NCBI GenBank assembly: GCA_963205255.1
Contig: CAUJIK010000114.1
Span: forward strand, 1-64,000
Reading direction: 5' to 3'
DNA length: 64,000 nucleotides
Origin: Pseudomonadota bacterium
GTDB lineage: Bacteria; Pseudomonadota; Gammaproteobacteria; Steroidobacterales; Steroidobacteraceae
Shown: positions 43,699 through 53,188 of the stretch, one piece after another
Position numbering within the stretch: the stretch's first letter is position 1
Layout: each line of letters starts with the position of its first letter
The notes under the pieces: generated by a model
Database searches by the model: none
What the model saw: the letters and a program-made list of their open reading frames with translations, nothing else
Told to the model about the DNA's origin: nothing
Position numbers and translations under genes: made by a program

Positions 43699-46199
43699 AG
43701 GCGGGCTCCAAGATACGCAGAAAGACGCAGCAGGTCGGCGAACACGCCGCCGGCCGTTACTTCAGGGCCGGCGCCGGGCCCTTGCACGATGAGCGGATTG
43801 TTGCAGTAGCGCTCGGTCGCGAAACGCACCACGTTGTCGGTGAGCGCGATGTTGGCGAAGGCATGCTTCTGGTCCAGTTCCACCACTCCGACCGTGGCTT
43901 CGCCCTGCGCGGTGATGCGGCCGACGAAGCGTAGCACCTTGCCGGACTTCTTCGCGGCGAGATAGCGCTGCTGCATGGCTGCATCGTACTTGGTCAGGCC
44001 ATCGAGGAATTCGTCGATGGAGCCGCCGGTCAGATCGTTCGGCACCAGGCTCTCGACCTTGACCTGGCTCATTTCGATTTTCTGTCCCATCTCGCGCGCC
44101 AGGATGATGAGCTTGCGGGCCACGTCGGTACCCGAGAGGTCATCGCGCGGGTCGGGCTCGGTGTAGCCCAGCCGTTTGGCTTCCCGGACGATGGCCGAGA
44201 ACGGCACCGAGCCGTCATAGACATTGAAGAGGTAGGCCAGCGTGCCGGAGAAGATGCCCTCGATGCTGTCGATGACGTCACCCGTCTCGCGCAGATCACG
44301 CAGCGTCTGGATCACCGGCAGCCCGGCGCCGACGGTGCCTTCGTAGAGATAGTGCGAAGCGCCCTGCTGGCGCGCTTCGCGCAGGGATTCGTAGTACGCC
44401 ATCGTGGCGCTGTTGGCTTTCTTGTTCGGCGTGACGATGTGGATGCCCTGGGCGAGCCAGTCGTGATAGTGGGCGGCAATCTGCCCGTCGGCCGAGCAGT
44501 CGATGATCACGGTGTGTGGCAGGTAGTCCACACGCACATGATCCACGAATTTCTCCAGATTGGAGCTTTCCGCCCCCGCCTTCAGCTCTTCTTTCCAGTT
44601 GGCGAGATCCACGCCGCGCTCGGAGAGCAGCATGTGGCTGCGTGACAGGATGCCACGCACCCGCAGGTCCAGCTTGAATTCCCGCGCCAGGCGCGCCTGC
44701 TGCGAGGCAAGCTGGTCCAGCAGCACGCGCCCCACCGTGCCGGGGCCGATCACGCCGATGGAGATCGTGCTCGGCGACAGATAGAAGCTCGAATGCGTGG
44801 CGCGCAGCGCGCGCGTGGCCTGCCGGCCGTCGACCACCACCGAGATATTGCGCTCGGAGGCGCCCTGGGCGATGGCGCGCACGTTCACGCCGGCCTGCCC
44901 CAGCGCGTTGAACACTTTGGCGGAGACACCGGGCGTACCGGCCATGCCGTCGCCCACGACGGCCAGGATGGCAAGATCCCGCACTGCCTCGACACTCTGG
45001 ATCTGGCCCTCGTTGAGCTCGCGCAGGAATGCGGCGCGCACCACGCGCTCGGCGCGTTCGGCCTCGTTTCCGGGAACGGCGCAGCAGATCGAATGCTCCG
45101 AGCTTCCCTGCGATATAAGGATGACGTTGATGCCTTCCTCACGCAGCGCGCCGAACAGGCGGTGGGCGGTGCCGGGAACGCCGATCATTCCTGCGCCCTC
45201 GATGTTCACCAGCGCGATGTTCTCGATGGTGGTGATGCCTTTGACCGCCAGTTCCGAGTTCGGCGCGGCGCAGATCAGCGTGCTGGGCCGGTGTGGCGCG
45301 AAGGTGTTGCGGATCAGGATGGGAATGGAGCGGCCCACGGCCGGCGCCATGGTCTGCGGATGGATCACCTTGGCGCCGAAATACGCCAGCTCCATCGCCT
45401 CGCTGTAGGAAAGCTGGTCGATGACACGGGCATTGGGCACGCGGCGCGGGTCCGCCGACAGCACGCCGTCGACATCGGTCCAGATGTGGATTTCGGCCGC
45501 TTCGAGCAGCGCGCCGAAGATCGAGGCCGAAAAATCGCTGCCATTGCGGCCCAGCGTGGTCTGCACACCCTGCGGGGTGCGGGCCACGAAGCCCGGGATG
45601 ACGAGGATGCCGTCGAACTCCGCCGCGCCGGATTCGGCAAGGCGCGTGCGGGAAACCTCCCATTGCACGGCGGGGCCCAGCGGACCCCAGTCGGCCACGA
45701 CGATCTGGCGCGCATCCAGCCACTTCACGTCGCTGCCCCGGGCATCGTTCCTGCCCTGGCGGCGCGCGGCGAGATAGGCGGCGAACAACGTCGTGGACCA
45801 TAGCTCGCCGTAACCGGCTACCAGGTCGCGGACATTCTGCGCGGCCGAGCGCAGCAGACCCGTGGTCTGCAGGATGCCGGCCAGATCCGTGCGGTCCCGA
45901 TCGAAACGGGCAAGCCACGCATCGCCGGCGGCCGGGTCGAGCAGCGCGCGGGCAATGACCTGATGGCGTTCGCGCAGGGCGTCCAGACCCTGGGCCACGG
46001 CCGGATCCTGGCGCTCGGCGGCAGCCACGAGGTTCAGCAGCGCATCGGTGACGCCCTTGCAGGCCGACAGCACGATGCCGAGACGATGTGAAGGTTGCGC
46101 CTCGATGATGTCGGCGACACGCCGGAAACAATCGGCATCGGCGACGCTCGAGCCTCCGAATTTGTGGACGACCCAGGCGGAAGCAGCGGGAGATTTCAT
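43695..46199 (-). CDS. thrA: Bifunctional aspartokinase I / homoserine dehydrogenase I
   Basis: The 834-aa protein has an aspartokinase domain (VVHKFGGSSVADA near residues 10-22, up to about 300), ACT regulatory domains (about 310-460) and homoserine dehydrogenase (NAD(P)-binding ISIGVIGPGTVGRVLL near 476, EGTVGAGLPVIQTL and DLSGTDVARKLIILAR further on). It carries out steps 1 and 3 of threonine synthesis and is usually inhibited by threonine. Fused ThrA in front of thrB and thrC is the enteric-type operon. A sigma70-like promoter lies 46 nt upstream; no leader peptide rich in Thr or Ile codons is seen. Confidence 0.97.
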   Translation of the reverse strand: MKSPAASAWVVHKFGGSSVADADCFRRVADIIEAQPSHRLGIVLSACKGVTDALLNLVAAAERQDPAVAQGLDALRERHQVIARALLDPAAGDAWLARFDRDRTDLAGILQTTGLLRSAAQNVRDLVAGYGELWSTTLFAAYLAARRQGRNDARGSDVKWLDARQIVVADWGPLGPAVQWEVSRTRLAESGAAEFDGILVIPGFVARTPQGVQTTLGRNGSDFSASIFGALLEAAEIHIWTDVDGVLSADPRRVPNARVIDQLSYSEAMELAYFGAKVIHPQTMAPAVGRSIPILIRNTFAPHRPSTLICAAPNSELAVKGITTIENIALVNIEGAGMIGVPGTAHRLFGALREEGINVILISQGSSEHSICCAVPGNEAERAERVVRAAFLRELNEGQIQSVEAVRDLAILAVVGDGMAGTPGVSAKVFNALGQAGVNVRAIAQGASERNISVVVDGRQATRALRATHSSFYLSPSTISIGVIGPGTVGRVLLDQLASQQARLAREFKLDLRVRGILSRSHMLLSERGVDLANWKEELKAGAESSNLEKFVDHVRVDYLPHTVIIDCSADGQIAAHYHDWLAQGIHIVTPNKKANSATMAYYESLREARQQGASHYLYEGTVGAGLPVIQTLRDLRETGDVIDSIEGIFSGTLAYLFNVYDGSVPFSAIVREAKRLGYTEPDPRDDLSGTDVARKLIILAREMGQKIEMSQVKVESLVPNDLTGGSIDEFLDGLTKYDAAMQQRYLAAKKSGKVLRFVGRITAQGEATVGVVELDQKHAFANIALTDNVVRFATERYCNNPLIVQGPGAGPEVTAGGVFADLLRLSAYLGARL

Positions 46200-46244
46200 C
46201 GCAGTGGCGGCCGAAGTTGCTGTTTAATAGGAAAAAACCTGCGA

Positions 46245-46273
46245 ACTTTACGGGGCCCGTGCCCGCGAGGCAA
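46245..46273 (-). promoter_or_regulatory. thrABC promoter
   Basis: On the minus strand TTGCCT (46273-46268), a 17-bp spacer and TAAAGT (46250-46245) form a sigma70-like promoter. The start point is expected near 46238, leaving a leader of about 39 nt. That is too short for a thr-type attenuator. Confidence 0.6.
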
Positions 46274-46324
46274 GACGCGTAGTGCCCGGAAGGCCAAAGA
46301 TGGGAGCCAGGCCCTGATCCGCTC

Positions 46325-46981
46325 TCAGGGTGCGACGAAATCCGACTGCATCGGCGCCAGGGCCACGGACCTGATCGGCACGCGGCGATCGGCGTAACAC
46401 AGCTGGTGCCAGGGATCGGCATCCAGCTGCCGCAGAGTGGCGAGCATGATCTGGGCGGCGAACGGCACCACCAGCGGGTGGCACCAGGTCGTTGCAATGC
46501 GCAGGACATTGGCCTCCTGCAGCGAGACCCCGCTGCGCGCTCCGGCGCCCTGGCCACGAAACTCCACGGCATCATTGGGCAGCACCCGCCTGCCCCGCCG
46601 CACGATCGCGAAATCGGCCAGCTCATCCGCGCCCGGCCCCAGCACTTCCAGGCGTGAATACAGCGCCAGCGCCGCCGCACCGCTCGTCTGGGCGGACAGC
46701 ACCCGCTCGGACACATTCCCGGCATCGACGCCGCCGGCGGTGCGTACCAGCAACGGGCTGAGCGCCTGATGAAATACCAGCCGGATCCGGCCGGCATCAC
46801 CACCGGCAACGGCCCCCGCCCGTGCAGCCATGAAGGCGGCCAGATCGACCTGATGATTGGCAATCAGCAGCAATCCGGTCTGCAGGATGCCGGTGCACAG
46901 CGGCACCGCCGCGAGCAATGCCACCACGCAGAACTCCACCGTGGCCACGCCGCGGCTCCGGTGCCTCGTGAGTTTCAGCAT
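46325..46981 (-). CDS. TadE-like pilus assembly protein
   Basis: The 218-aa protein has a basic start and GVATVEFCVVALLAAVPLCTG (here shortened) near residues 11-30, the TadE prepilin-like segment with Glu five residues into the helix. A periplasmic domain with two cysteines (WCHPL, QLCYAD) follows. TadE and TadF pseudopilins are needed to build Flp pili. It is the last gene of the tad operon, overlapping the DUF192 gene by 7 nt. It ends 125 bp from thrA. Confidence 0.8.
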   Translation of the reverse strand: MLKLTRHRSRGVATVEFCVVALLAAVPLCTGILQTGLLLIANHQVDLAAFMAARAGAVAGGDAGRIRLVFHQALSPLLVRTAGGVDAGNVSERVLSAQTSGAAALALYSRLEVLGPGADELADFAIVRRGRRVLPNDAVEFRGQGAGARSGVSLQEANVLRIATTWCHPLVVPFAAQIMLATLRQLDADPWHQLCYADRRVPIRSVALAPMQSDFVAP

Positions 46982-47316
46982 GGGCAGATCCGGTCACCCA
47001 CACGCCACCCCCACAGTGCGGCCGCGCCTGCACGCAACTCCCATACGCTGCAGGCGTCCGGATGCCGCGCCACCCTCCATGGCCGAAGGCTCTCGACCAG
47101 CTTCACGATGCGCCCATCGGCATCGCAGAACAGCACATCCATCGACCACGTCATGCCGAAAGTGTGGATGGCCGAACAGGGCCGCAGCAGCAAGGCAGTG
47201 CGCATGTCGGGGCGTCGGCGCAGCAGCATCCCACGTCCGCGCTCGATGCCGTTTTCGCACACGCGGACCTGCATCGGCAGCCGCCTGCGGTTGTGTTCCA
47301 CGCGATGGATCATCAT
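46975..47316 (-). CDS. DUF192 protein within the tad operon
   Basis: The 113-aa protein has the DUF192 core RGRGMLLRRRPDMRTALLL, then SAIHTFGMTWSMDVLFCDADG and the final GWRVGDRI. DUF192 folds are small beta-barrels of unknown function, usually secreted, but no signal peptide is seen here. ATG 47316 is in an ATGA overlap with tadC, so it is clearly part of the operon. Such genes turn up beside Tad and archaeal-type secretion genes, which hints at an envelope role. Confidence 0.83.
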   Translation of the reverse strand: MMIHRVEHNRRRLPMQVRVCENGIERGRGMLLRRRPDMRTALLLRPCSAIHTFGMTWSMDVLFCDADGRIVKLVESLRPWRVARHPDACSVWELRAGAAALWGWRVGDRICPC

Positions 47317-48188
47317 GACGCGAATGCCTCCCGGAGCCGGACGATGATGGGAACCGCCAGCACGATGAAAGTGCAGGGAAAGATGCACAGGATCAGCGGC
47401 CCAAGCAGCTTCACCGGCGCCTGCATCGCCAGTTTCTCGGCGGCGGCGAAACGCTCCGTGGTCCGTTGCGCGCTCTGCGCCCTGAGCACATTGCCGAGGC
47501 TCATTCCCGCTGCCTCGCCATGCGCCAGCGCCGTCGCCAGCGCCGACAGCGCCGGAACCGCATATTGTTCGGCGACCAGGGAGAACGCCTCCGCGCGCGT
47601 CCTGCCCCCGCGGATTTCGCGCAGCACGCGCTCGAAGTAGCCACGCAAGGGGCCCTGGGGCGAGCGCTCCACGATCAGGCGTACGCCCGCAGCCAGCGCC
47701 GCACCGGCCTCCACGCTGACGATGAGCAGGTCGAGATAGGCCGGCAGCTCGCGATCGATGCGCCGGCCGCGCTGCGCCAGGAAACGCCCGAGCCACATCG
47801 CGGGCGCCGCGACGCCTGCGCCAGCGGCAATCGTCACGGGTATCCACGGCTCCACACCCGCCATGCCACAACCCAGCAATATCGCCAGCGCGCAGCACAG
47901 GCCCATGATGGCGCGCATGGCCAGCCACCGCTCCGGCAGCAGCACGGGGTCCAGATCCGCGCTGACCAGCTTCCTTGCAAGGGCATTGCGCCAGCGCGGC
48001 GGGCACAGACATGCGCAGGATGCGGCAAACATGGCGGACGGACGCCAGGTCCAGCGCAGCCAGGCAGGAAGAGCGCCCTCCATGCCGGGCAGGGTGCAAA
48101 CCGTACGCGCCATGCGCAACATCACGGCCAGCGCCGCTCCAGCCGTCAGCGCAGACAGGGCCAGAACCGTGAAATAGGGTGGGAGCAT
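47313..48188 (-). CDS. tadC: Flp pilus membrane platform protein TadC
   Basis: The 291-aa type II secretion F-family protein has an N-terminal helix, a cytoplasmic stretch, then helices near residues 90-135. The T2SSF core is RELPAYLDLLIVSVEAGAAL near 150-170 with GMSLGNVLRAQS, and the C-terminal helix includes LILCIFPCTFIVL. With TadB it forms the inner-membrane platform on which the ATPase acts. It abuts tadB directly, with no gap. Confidence 0.88.
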   Translation of the reverse strand: MLPPYFTVLALSALTAGAALAVMLRMARTVCTLPGMEGALPAWLRWTWRPSAMFAASCACLCPPRWRNALARKLVSADLDPVLLPERWLAMRAIMGLCCALAILLGCGMAGVEPWIPVTIAAGAGVAAPAMWLGRFLAQRGRRIDRELPAYLDLLIVSVEAGAALAAGVRLIVERSPQGPLRGYFERVLREIRGGRTRAEAFSLVAEQYAVPALSALATALAHGEAAGMSLGNVLRAQSAQRTTERFAAAEKLAMQAPVKLLGPLILCIFPCTFIVLAVPIIVRLREAFAS

Positions 48189-49031
48189 TTACACCTCGAT
48201 GGTCACGATGCGCCGTATCAGCACGAAACCGGTGATCTCCAGGAACGCGATCAGGCCCAGCGCCACCCATCCGAGCGGATGCGTGAACAGCATGCGCATG
48301 GCATCAGGCTCCATGAACGCCAGCACCAGCATCAGCAGCAATGGCAGCGCAGCGACGATCACGCCCTGCAGGCGTCCTTGCGCCGTGAGCGAACGGATGC
48401 GCGCCTCCATGGCAAGCCGCGTGCGCAGCAGATCGGACAGCCGCAGCAGCGATTCGCCCAGATTGCCTCCCAGCTCGCGCGACACGCTCAGCAGCGAAGC
48501 AAGCATGCGCAGGTCTGCAAGCCCGAGGCGCTCGCACATCTGCTCCATCGCCATGTCGGCCGGCACACCCAGGCGGCACTGGCGCGTCACGACACGCAGT
48601 TCCTCTCCCAGAGGGCGTGGCTGGCGATCCGCCAGCTGATTCAGGGAAGGGTGCAGCCCCTGCCCCGCACGCAGCAGGCCCGCCCAGAACGCCAGCGCAT
48701 CGGGCAACTGCGCTGCAATCGTCTCCAGGCGCTGCTTCTGCAACCGGCGGATCACGGCGCGGGGCAGATACAGTGCAATCAGCAACACGATCGCGGCAAT
48801 CATCAGGGCATGGGTGAACATCCATGCCGCCAGCGCGAGCGCCGAGGCAAATGCAATGGTCAGCACCGCCAGATGCGCGCCTGAGGCAAAAATGAACAGC
48901 GCGGCCAGATCACGCTCAGCCATCAGGCTCTGGGCGGAGAGGAAGCCCTGTGCGACCCGGCGACCCATGCGAGCCAGCAGCACGAATACCAGTGCTCCGA
49001 GGAGCAGCACGGCGGGCAGGAGGACACTCAT
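48189..49031 (-). CDS. tadB: Flp pilus membrane platform protein TadB
   Basis: The 280-aa T2SSF-family protein has two N-terminal helices (residues 4-20 and about 50-95) and the core QLPDALAFWAGLLRAGQGLH near 107-126, with SRELGGNLGESLLRLSDLLR near 190-209. Two C-terminal helices follow. It is the partner of TadC. The start overlaps the cpaF stop by ATGA. Confidence 0.88.
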   Translation of the reverse strand: MSVLLPAVLLLGALVFVLLARMGRRVAQGFLSAQSLMAERDLAALFIFASGAHLAVLTIAFASALALAAWMFTHALMIAAIVLLIALYLPRAVIRRLQKQRLETIAAQLPDALAFWAGLLRAGQGLHPSLNQLADRQPRPLGEELRVVTRQCRLGVPADMAMEQMCERLGLADLRMLASLLSVSRELGGNLGESLLRLSDLLRTRLAMEARIRSLTAQGRLQGVIVAALPLLLMLVLAFMEPDAMRMLFTHPLGWVALGLIAFLEITGFVLIRRIVTIEV

Positions 49032-50275
49032 CGCTGCGCCTTGTCGAACAGCGCCACGAGGCGCGAGCGCTCATCCGGCGCCAGCTGGTCGACGAAAAGC
49101 GGCAGGTTTCCAGCGGCCACGAAACCGTCGTTGCCATGGCGGAACAGCTCCTGCATCTGGATGCGCCCGGCCTCCGTGCCGGTGATTTCGGCGATCTGTA
49201 CGATGCGGCGAGCGCCATCGGCCGCGCGCGCCAGCTGCACCACCACATGCACGGCTCCGGCGATCTGCTCCCGCACCGCCGGCAAAGGCAAGTCCATGCC
49301 GGCCATGAGAACCATCACTTCCAGTCGTGACAGCAGGTCGCGTGGCGAGTTCGCATGGGCGGTGGTGAGCGAGCCGTCGTGTCCAGTGTTCATGGCCTGC
49401 AGCATGTCGAGAGCTTCGCCGCCCCTGCACTCTCCCACCACGATCCGGTCCGGGCGCATGCGCAGTGCATTGCGCACCAGATCGCGGATGGTCACGAGGC
49501 CCCGTCCTTCGGCATTCGAGGGACGTGCCTCCAGCCTGACCAGGTTCTCGTGCCGCAGCTTCAGCTCGGCGGAATCTTCTATGGTGACTACGCGCTCGCC
49601 AGGCGGAATCAGCGCCGAAAGACAGTTCAGCAGCGTAGTCTTGCCACTGCCCGTGCCGCCCGAGACCACGATGTTGCGGCGCTGGCGTATGGCGCAGGCC
49701 AGGTATTCCATCATTTGCGCGGACAGCGCTCCGGCAGCCAGCAGATCCTGCATGCCCATGAGACGGGTGCCGAACTTGCGGATGGTGATCGTCGCGCCTT
49801 GCAGCGCCAGCGGCGGCACGATCACATTCACTCGTGACCCGTCTGGCAGCCGGGCATCGACCATCGGCGAGGATTCGTCCACCCTCCTCCCGGTTCCCTG
49901 CAACAGCCTCTCGATCACACCCGCCAGCGAGCGGCTGCTGCGAAAGCGCTCGCCGTGTCGCATCAGCCTGCCGCGGCGCTCCACGAACACCTCATCCGGA
50001 CCGTTGATCATGATCTCGGTGATCTGCTCGTCGGCCAGCAGGTCTTCGATCAGCCCCAGCCCCACCACTTCGCGCAACAGTTGCTGCTCCAGTTCCCGGC
50101 TCTGGGGAGCATCGACGGGAAGCCATTTGCCCAGCACCTCGCGCAGATGCCGCTGCGCCAATGCCCGCAGCTCGCCGTCGGGCATGCGGTCGATGTCGGT
50201 GCGCCGCAGATCCAGTCTTTGAATGAGCTCTTGATGGATCGCCTCCAGTGTTTCTTCGCCAAGCATCATGGTCAT
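49028..50275 (-). CDS. cpaF: Flp pilus assembly ATPase CpaF/TadA
   Basis: The 415-aa secretion ATPase has an N-terminal domain (GLIEDLLADEQITEIMINGP near 73-92) and Walker A VVSGGTGSGKTTLLN near 202-216. The Asp box is VTIEDSAELKL, with Walker B VGECRGGEALDML and the His box GSLTTAHANSPRD. It powers pilus assembly on the TadBC platform. ATG 50275 makes an ATGA overlap with the secretin gene; a longer frame upstream is inside that gene. Confidence 0.94.
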   Translation of the reverse strand: MTMMLGEETLEAIHQELIQRLDLRRTDIDRMPDGELRALAQRHLREVLGKWLPVDAPQSRELEQQLLREVVGLGLIEDLLADEQITEIMINGPDEVFVERRGRLMRHGERFRSSRSLAGVIERLLQGTGRRVDESSPMVDARLPDGSRVNVIVPPLALQGATITIRKFGTRLMGMQDLLAAGALSAQMMEYLACAIRQRRNIVVSGGTGSGKTTLLNCLSALIPPGERVVTIEDSAELKLRHENLVRLEARPSNAEGRGLVTIRDLVRNALRMRPDRIVVGECRGGEALDMLQAMNTGHDGSLTTAHANSPRDLLSRLEVMVLMAGMDLPLPAVREQIAGAVHVVVQLARAADGARRIVQIAEITGTEAGRIQMQELFRHGNDGFVAAGNLPLFVDQLAPDERSRLVALFDKAQR

Positions 50276-51465
50276 TGCTCCCCGAGCAGGTTCTGCAACT
50301 GCCGGGCCCATTCCTGCTGATCCGTGGTAGCCGCCTCCGGAGCAGCCGACGGCAGCGACACACGGCGCGGTGTGATCAGCACCAGCAGATCGGTCTGTCG
50401 ATGCTGCTGGCGGTGCGAAGAGAACAGGCGTCCTGCCACCGGCAGGCGGCCCAGGCCTGGCAGCCCCTGGCGGTCGCTGCTGGTCTCCGTTGCCGCAAGG
50501 CCGGCGATGACGATGGTTTCACCCGCCATCACGCTGATGGCGGCACTGGAGCGCCGCTTGGTGAATCCGGGGAAATCGCGCACCCGCACCGAGGCGTCGA
50601 TCTGGCTCAGCTCGACCTCCACCTCGGCGGCGATCGGCCCGGTCTCGGCCGCCTGTGGCCGGACCTCGAGAATGATCCCGTATTCCTTGTACTGCACATC
50701 GGTCGCGCCCAGACCGTCTGTCACCGGCAGCGGAATCTCTCCACCGGATACGAATCGGGCCACACCGCCGCTGCGACAACTGAGCGTCGGCTCCGCAATG
50801 GTCCGGGCCAGGCCCTGCTGCTCGAGCAGATCGATCTGCGAGCCCAATGCGCTGCTCCAGGCCAGCCGCGCCATCTCGCGGCCGGACCCGGAGAGCGTGG
50901 CCTCCGGGCCTGGAGTCGTGGTGTTCCAGCGTATTCCCAGCTGTCTGAGACGGTCTCGCCGTACCTCAACCAGCCGGGTCTCGAACTGGATCATGCTCTC
51001 GGCGCCGACACGACTGACGAAATCCAGCACGCGGCCGGGATGCAACGCGGCGATGTCCGCTGCGCGCTGCCGCTCCAGCGCGCCCGCGTCGCTGCCCTCG
51101 AGCAGGATGCGGTCACCGGCCAGCCGGGCATGAATGGCGGAAGTTACTCCCAGCAGCCCCCTGACCTCCATCAGCAATGCGTCGGGATCATCATTCCGGA
51201 CCCGCAGGCGCAGCCGGCGCCGGCTTCCATCCTTGAACCACAGCTGGGCCGTGGTCGTCCCCGGCGCCTCGCCGATCACCAGCAACTGCCCGGGTTCGGG
51301 ACTGGAAAGGGAGACGATCTTTCCGTCGCCCAGCGCGGCCCGGCGCAGGTCCAGATGCAGCACCCTCGCATCGCCAACCGTCAGCGAGAGCTCCTCTGGC
51401 AGCTCTGCCGCCAGACCAAGGTTGGCAGCGAGCACGAGCGCTGCAAGCCATGCGCCGCGCCTCAT
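50272..51465 (-). CDS. cpaC: Flp pilus secretin CpaC/RcpA
   Basis: The 397-aa protein has a signal peptide (residues 1-20), an N-terminal domain with a GxxTxxL-like segment, a BON-like part and the secretin domain with EPTLSCRSGGVARFVSGGEIP and VRVRDFPGFTKRRSS. The C terminus LPGLGRLPVAGRLF...LLVLITPR is typical of secretins. It forms the outer-membrane channel for the pilus. ATG 51465 overlaps cpaB by ATGA. Confidence 0.92.
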   Translation of the reverse strand: MRRGAWLAALVLAANLGLAAELPEELSLTVGDARVLHLDLRRAALGDGKIVSLSSPEPGQLLVIGEAPGTTTAQLWFKDGSRRRLRLRVRNDDPDALLMEVRGLLGVTSAIHARLAGDRILLEGSDAGALERQRAADIAALHPGRVLDFVSRVGAESMIQFETRLVEVRRDRLRQLGIRWNTTTPGPEATLSGSGREMARLAWSSALGSQIDLLEQQGLARTIAEPTLSCRSGGVARFVSGGEIPLPVTDGLGATDVQYKEYGIILEVRPQAAETGPIAAEVEVELSQIDASVRVRDFPGFTKRRSSAAISVMAGETIVIAGLAATETSSDRQGLPGLGRLPVAGRLFSSHRQQHRQTDLLVLITPRRVSLPSAAPEAATTDQQEWARQLQNLLGEQ

Positions 51466-52322
51466 GAGCGCTCTCCCGCCTGCAACCACAGGCGGCGCGG
51501 CTGCGACGCGCCGTCTCCGCCCAGCAGCACTTCCAGGGATCTTGATGCACCCGGCGCTGAGCGCACGACACGTGGAACCAGATCGCGGCTGTCGCGCACG
51601 GACAGCAATGTCGGCGCGCTGTCGCCATGCCCGCGCAATGCAACCGACAGGGCGCCGGCCTGCTGCGCAAGGATGATGCGCGCCGCATCGTCAGCCGATG
51701 CGCTGAGCGTGATCGTTGCGTACTGCGTGTCCTGCGCCACGCCGGGAATGGATGAGAAGCGCGTGCCCGTCGCCAGCACCGGCACTCGCTGGAGCAGCAG
51801 CTCCAGGCGCGTCCCGGACGCGCCCCGGCCCTGCGTGAAGTAGAGGTCGATCTCGTCGCCCGGCACCAGCATCCCCGATTGCGAGCTGATGTCGTCCACC
51901 GCAAGCGTGAGGGCGCGCAAGCCACTGGGCAGCTGGCGTGAAAGACTGACCACTTCTTCCGGCGCCAGCACCGCGCGGGTGAGCGGATCTCCGCGCCGCA
52001 ATGGCACCAGCAGGCGACGCCCGATCAACTCCGCCGCCGCGCTGTCTGCCACTGCTCCGCCGGGAAGGTAGCCGGCTGGCATGCGTCGCACCGCAAGCGA
52101 CCCGGCGACCAGCGGCTCTCCGACGTCGAGGTCCTCGCGCGCGACCACCACGGACGCGCTTCGGTACCGCGCTTCGGACTCGGCTTCGACGCGCTGCACC
52201 TGGGCGTCGATGTAGTGACGTGCCGCAGCCACCGCACCCAGCCCCGCCATCGCGGCAAGCACAGTCAGGATGAGGTTGCTCCCTGCGAGTTTCCGCACTC
52301 GTTGCTTCCAGTTCACCGACAC
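51462..52322 (-). CDS. cpaB: Flp pilus assembly protein CpaB/RcpC
   Basis: The 286-aa protein has one N-terminal helix (about residues 17-33), then a SAF domain: VVVAREDLDVGEPLVAGSLA near 58-77, RLLVPLRRGDPLTRAVL and GLRALTLAVDDISSQSGMLV (RcpC-type) with VPGDEIDLYFT. CpaB is periplasmic and thought to stabilise the secretin. It overlaps cpaC and lies 9 nt after the small prepilin-like gene. Confidence 0.92.
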   Translation of the reverse strand: MSVNWKQRVRKLAGSNLILTVLAAMAGLGAVAAARHYIDAQVQRVEAESEARYRSASVVVAREDLDVGEPLVAGSLAVRRMPAGYLPGGAVADSAAAELIGRRLLVPLRRGDPLTRAVLAPEEVVSLSRQLPSGLRALTLAVDDISSQSGMLVPGDEIDLYFTQGRGASGTRLELLLQRVPVLATGTRFSSIPGVAQDTQYATITLSASADDAARIILAQQAGALSVALRGHGDSAPTLLSVRDSRDLVPRVVRSAPGASRSLEVLLGGDGASQPRRLWLQAGERS

Positions 52323-52331
52323 GGTGTCTCC

Positions 52332-52517
52332 TCAAAGAATGGATGTGACAAAAGACGCGCCACGCAGGTACTCGACCAGCGTTGAGGCCAGCAGCACGGC
52401 GACCGAACGCCCGTCGACATAGGGAAGGAACAGCGCCGCCGCCAGCGAGGCACAGACCAGCAGGTACTCGACGAGGGATTGCCCGCCCGCACGGCGCGGT
52501 GGATTCGGCGCTCTCAT
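52332..52517 (-). CDS. Small prepilin-like protein
   Basis: The 61-aa protein starts at ATG 52517 with a short basic leader (MRAPNPPRRAGG), then QSLVEYLLVCASLAAALFLP, one hydrophobic helix. The pattern G|QSLVEY, with Glu at +5 after the Gly, is a prepilin peptidase site as in Flp-type pilins. It is too short for TadE. It could be a minor pilin. The start overlaps the stop of the unknown secreted protein by ATGA. Confidence 0.72.
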   Translation of the reverse strand: MRAPNPPRRAGGQSLVEYLLVCASLAAALFLPYVDGRSVAVLLASTLVEYLRGASFVTSIL

Positions 52518-53188
52518 TGACGGCCTCCCGCCAGCCGTCGCCGTTCCACGGTGACCAGCCTCGTCTGGCCACCCGAATCCAGTACGGTGACGAGGATCCG
52601 GGCCTGCGATGAACTGCCCAGCGCCTCGAAACCCTGTGACCATTGCCGCGCGACCCGCAACCCGCTTCGCAGGGCCGCCTCCTGCGCCCGGACCAGCGTC
52701 TTGCTGGCAGTTCCACGACAGGTTGCCGTGCGCTGGCGAAACTCCTCGCCCTCATGCATGCCGCGCACTTCGGGACCCGCCCGGCATTCGGCCGGCAGCG
52801 AGAAGACCGGACGCCACCGTGCCGGCTCCGCCATGCCCAGCGTCATCACGGACCAGATCGCGATCCGTCCTTCCTTGCCCTCGCGCACCTGCAGCACTTC
52901 GGAGCGCGCGCCGTCCAGCGCCGTGTGGATGCGCCATTCTCCAGCATCGGCCTGTTGCACCTTCTGTCCGCGATGAGCCTCGAACCAGCGTTGCAGCAGT
53001 GCATCCATGTCCCGACCTGTGAAGCGCACGGCCTGCAGAGCAATGTCGTTGAACCACAGCGTTCCCGGAACCGGATCGGCCTGGATATCGAGGCCGCGCC
53101 ACAACAAAGGGTCGATGTCCTGCGCTTGCGCCGCGACCAGCAGCAACGCGCACAGCAGGCCGGCGCTTCCCCGCCACTTCAACGACAT
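52514..53188 (-). CDS. Unknown exported protein of the tad operon
   Basis: The 224-aa protein has a signal peptide ending near AAQAQ (residue 23). The mature part has only two cysteines (PAECRAG and TATCRG), the aromatic segment LLWRGLDIQADPVPGTLWFND, and helical charged regions. I recognise no domain. It lies between TadE-like and prepilin-like genes, with overlaps on both sides (10 nt and ATGA), so it belongs to the pilus operon. It is a candidate periplasmic accessory protein, perhaps filling the role of the missing TadD or a lineage-specific factor. Confidence 0.6.
   Translation of the reverse strand: MSLKWRGSAGLLCALLLVAAQAQDIDPLLWRGLDIQADPVPGTLWFNDIALQAVRFTGRDMDALLQRWFEAHRGQKVQQADAGEWRIHTALDGARSEVLQVREGKEGRIAIWSVMTLGMAEPARWRPVFSLPAECRAGPEVRGMHEGEEFRQRTATCRGTASKTLVRAQEAALRSGLRVARQWSQGFEALGSSSQARILVTVLDSGGQTRLVTVERRRLAGGRQ

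Noticed and set aside
46200..46324. A thr-type attenuator or leader peptide in front of thrA.
   Set aside because: No run of Thr/Ile codons or terminator is visible, and the predicted leader is only about 39 nt.
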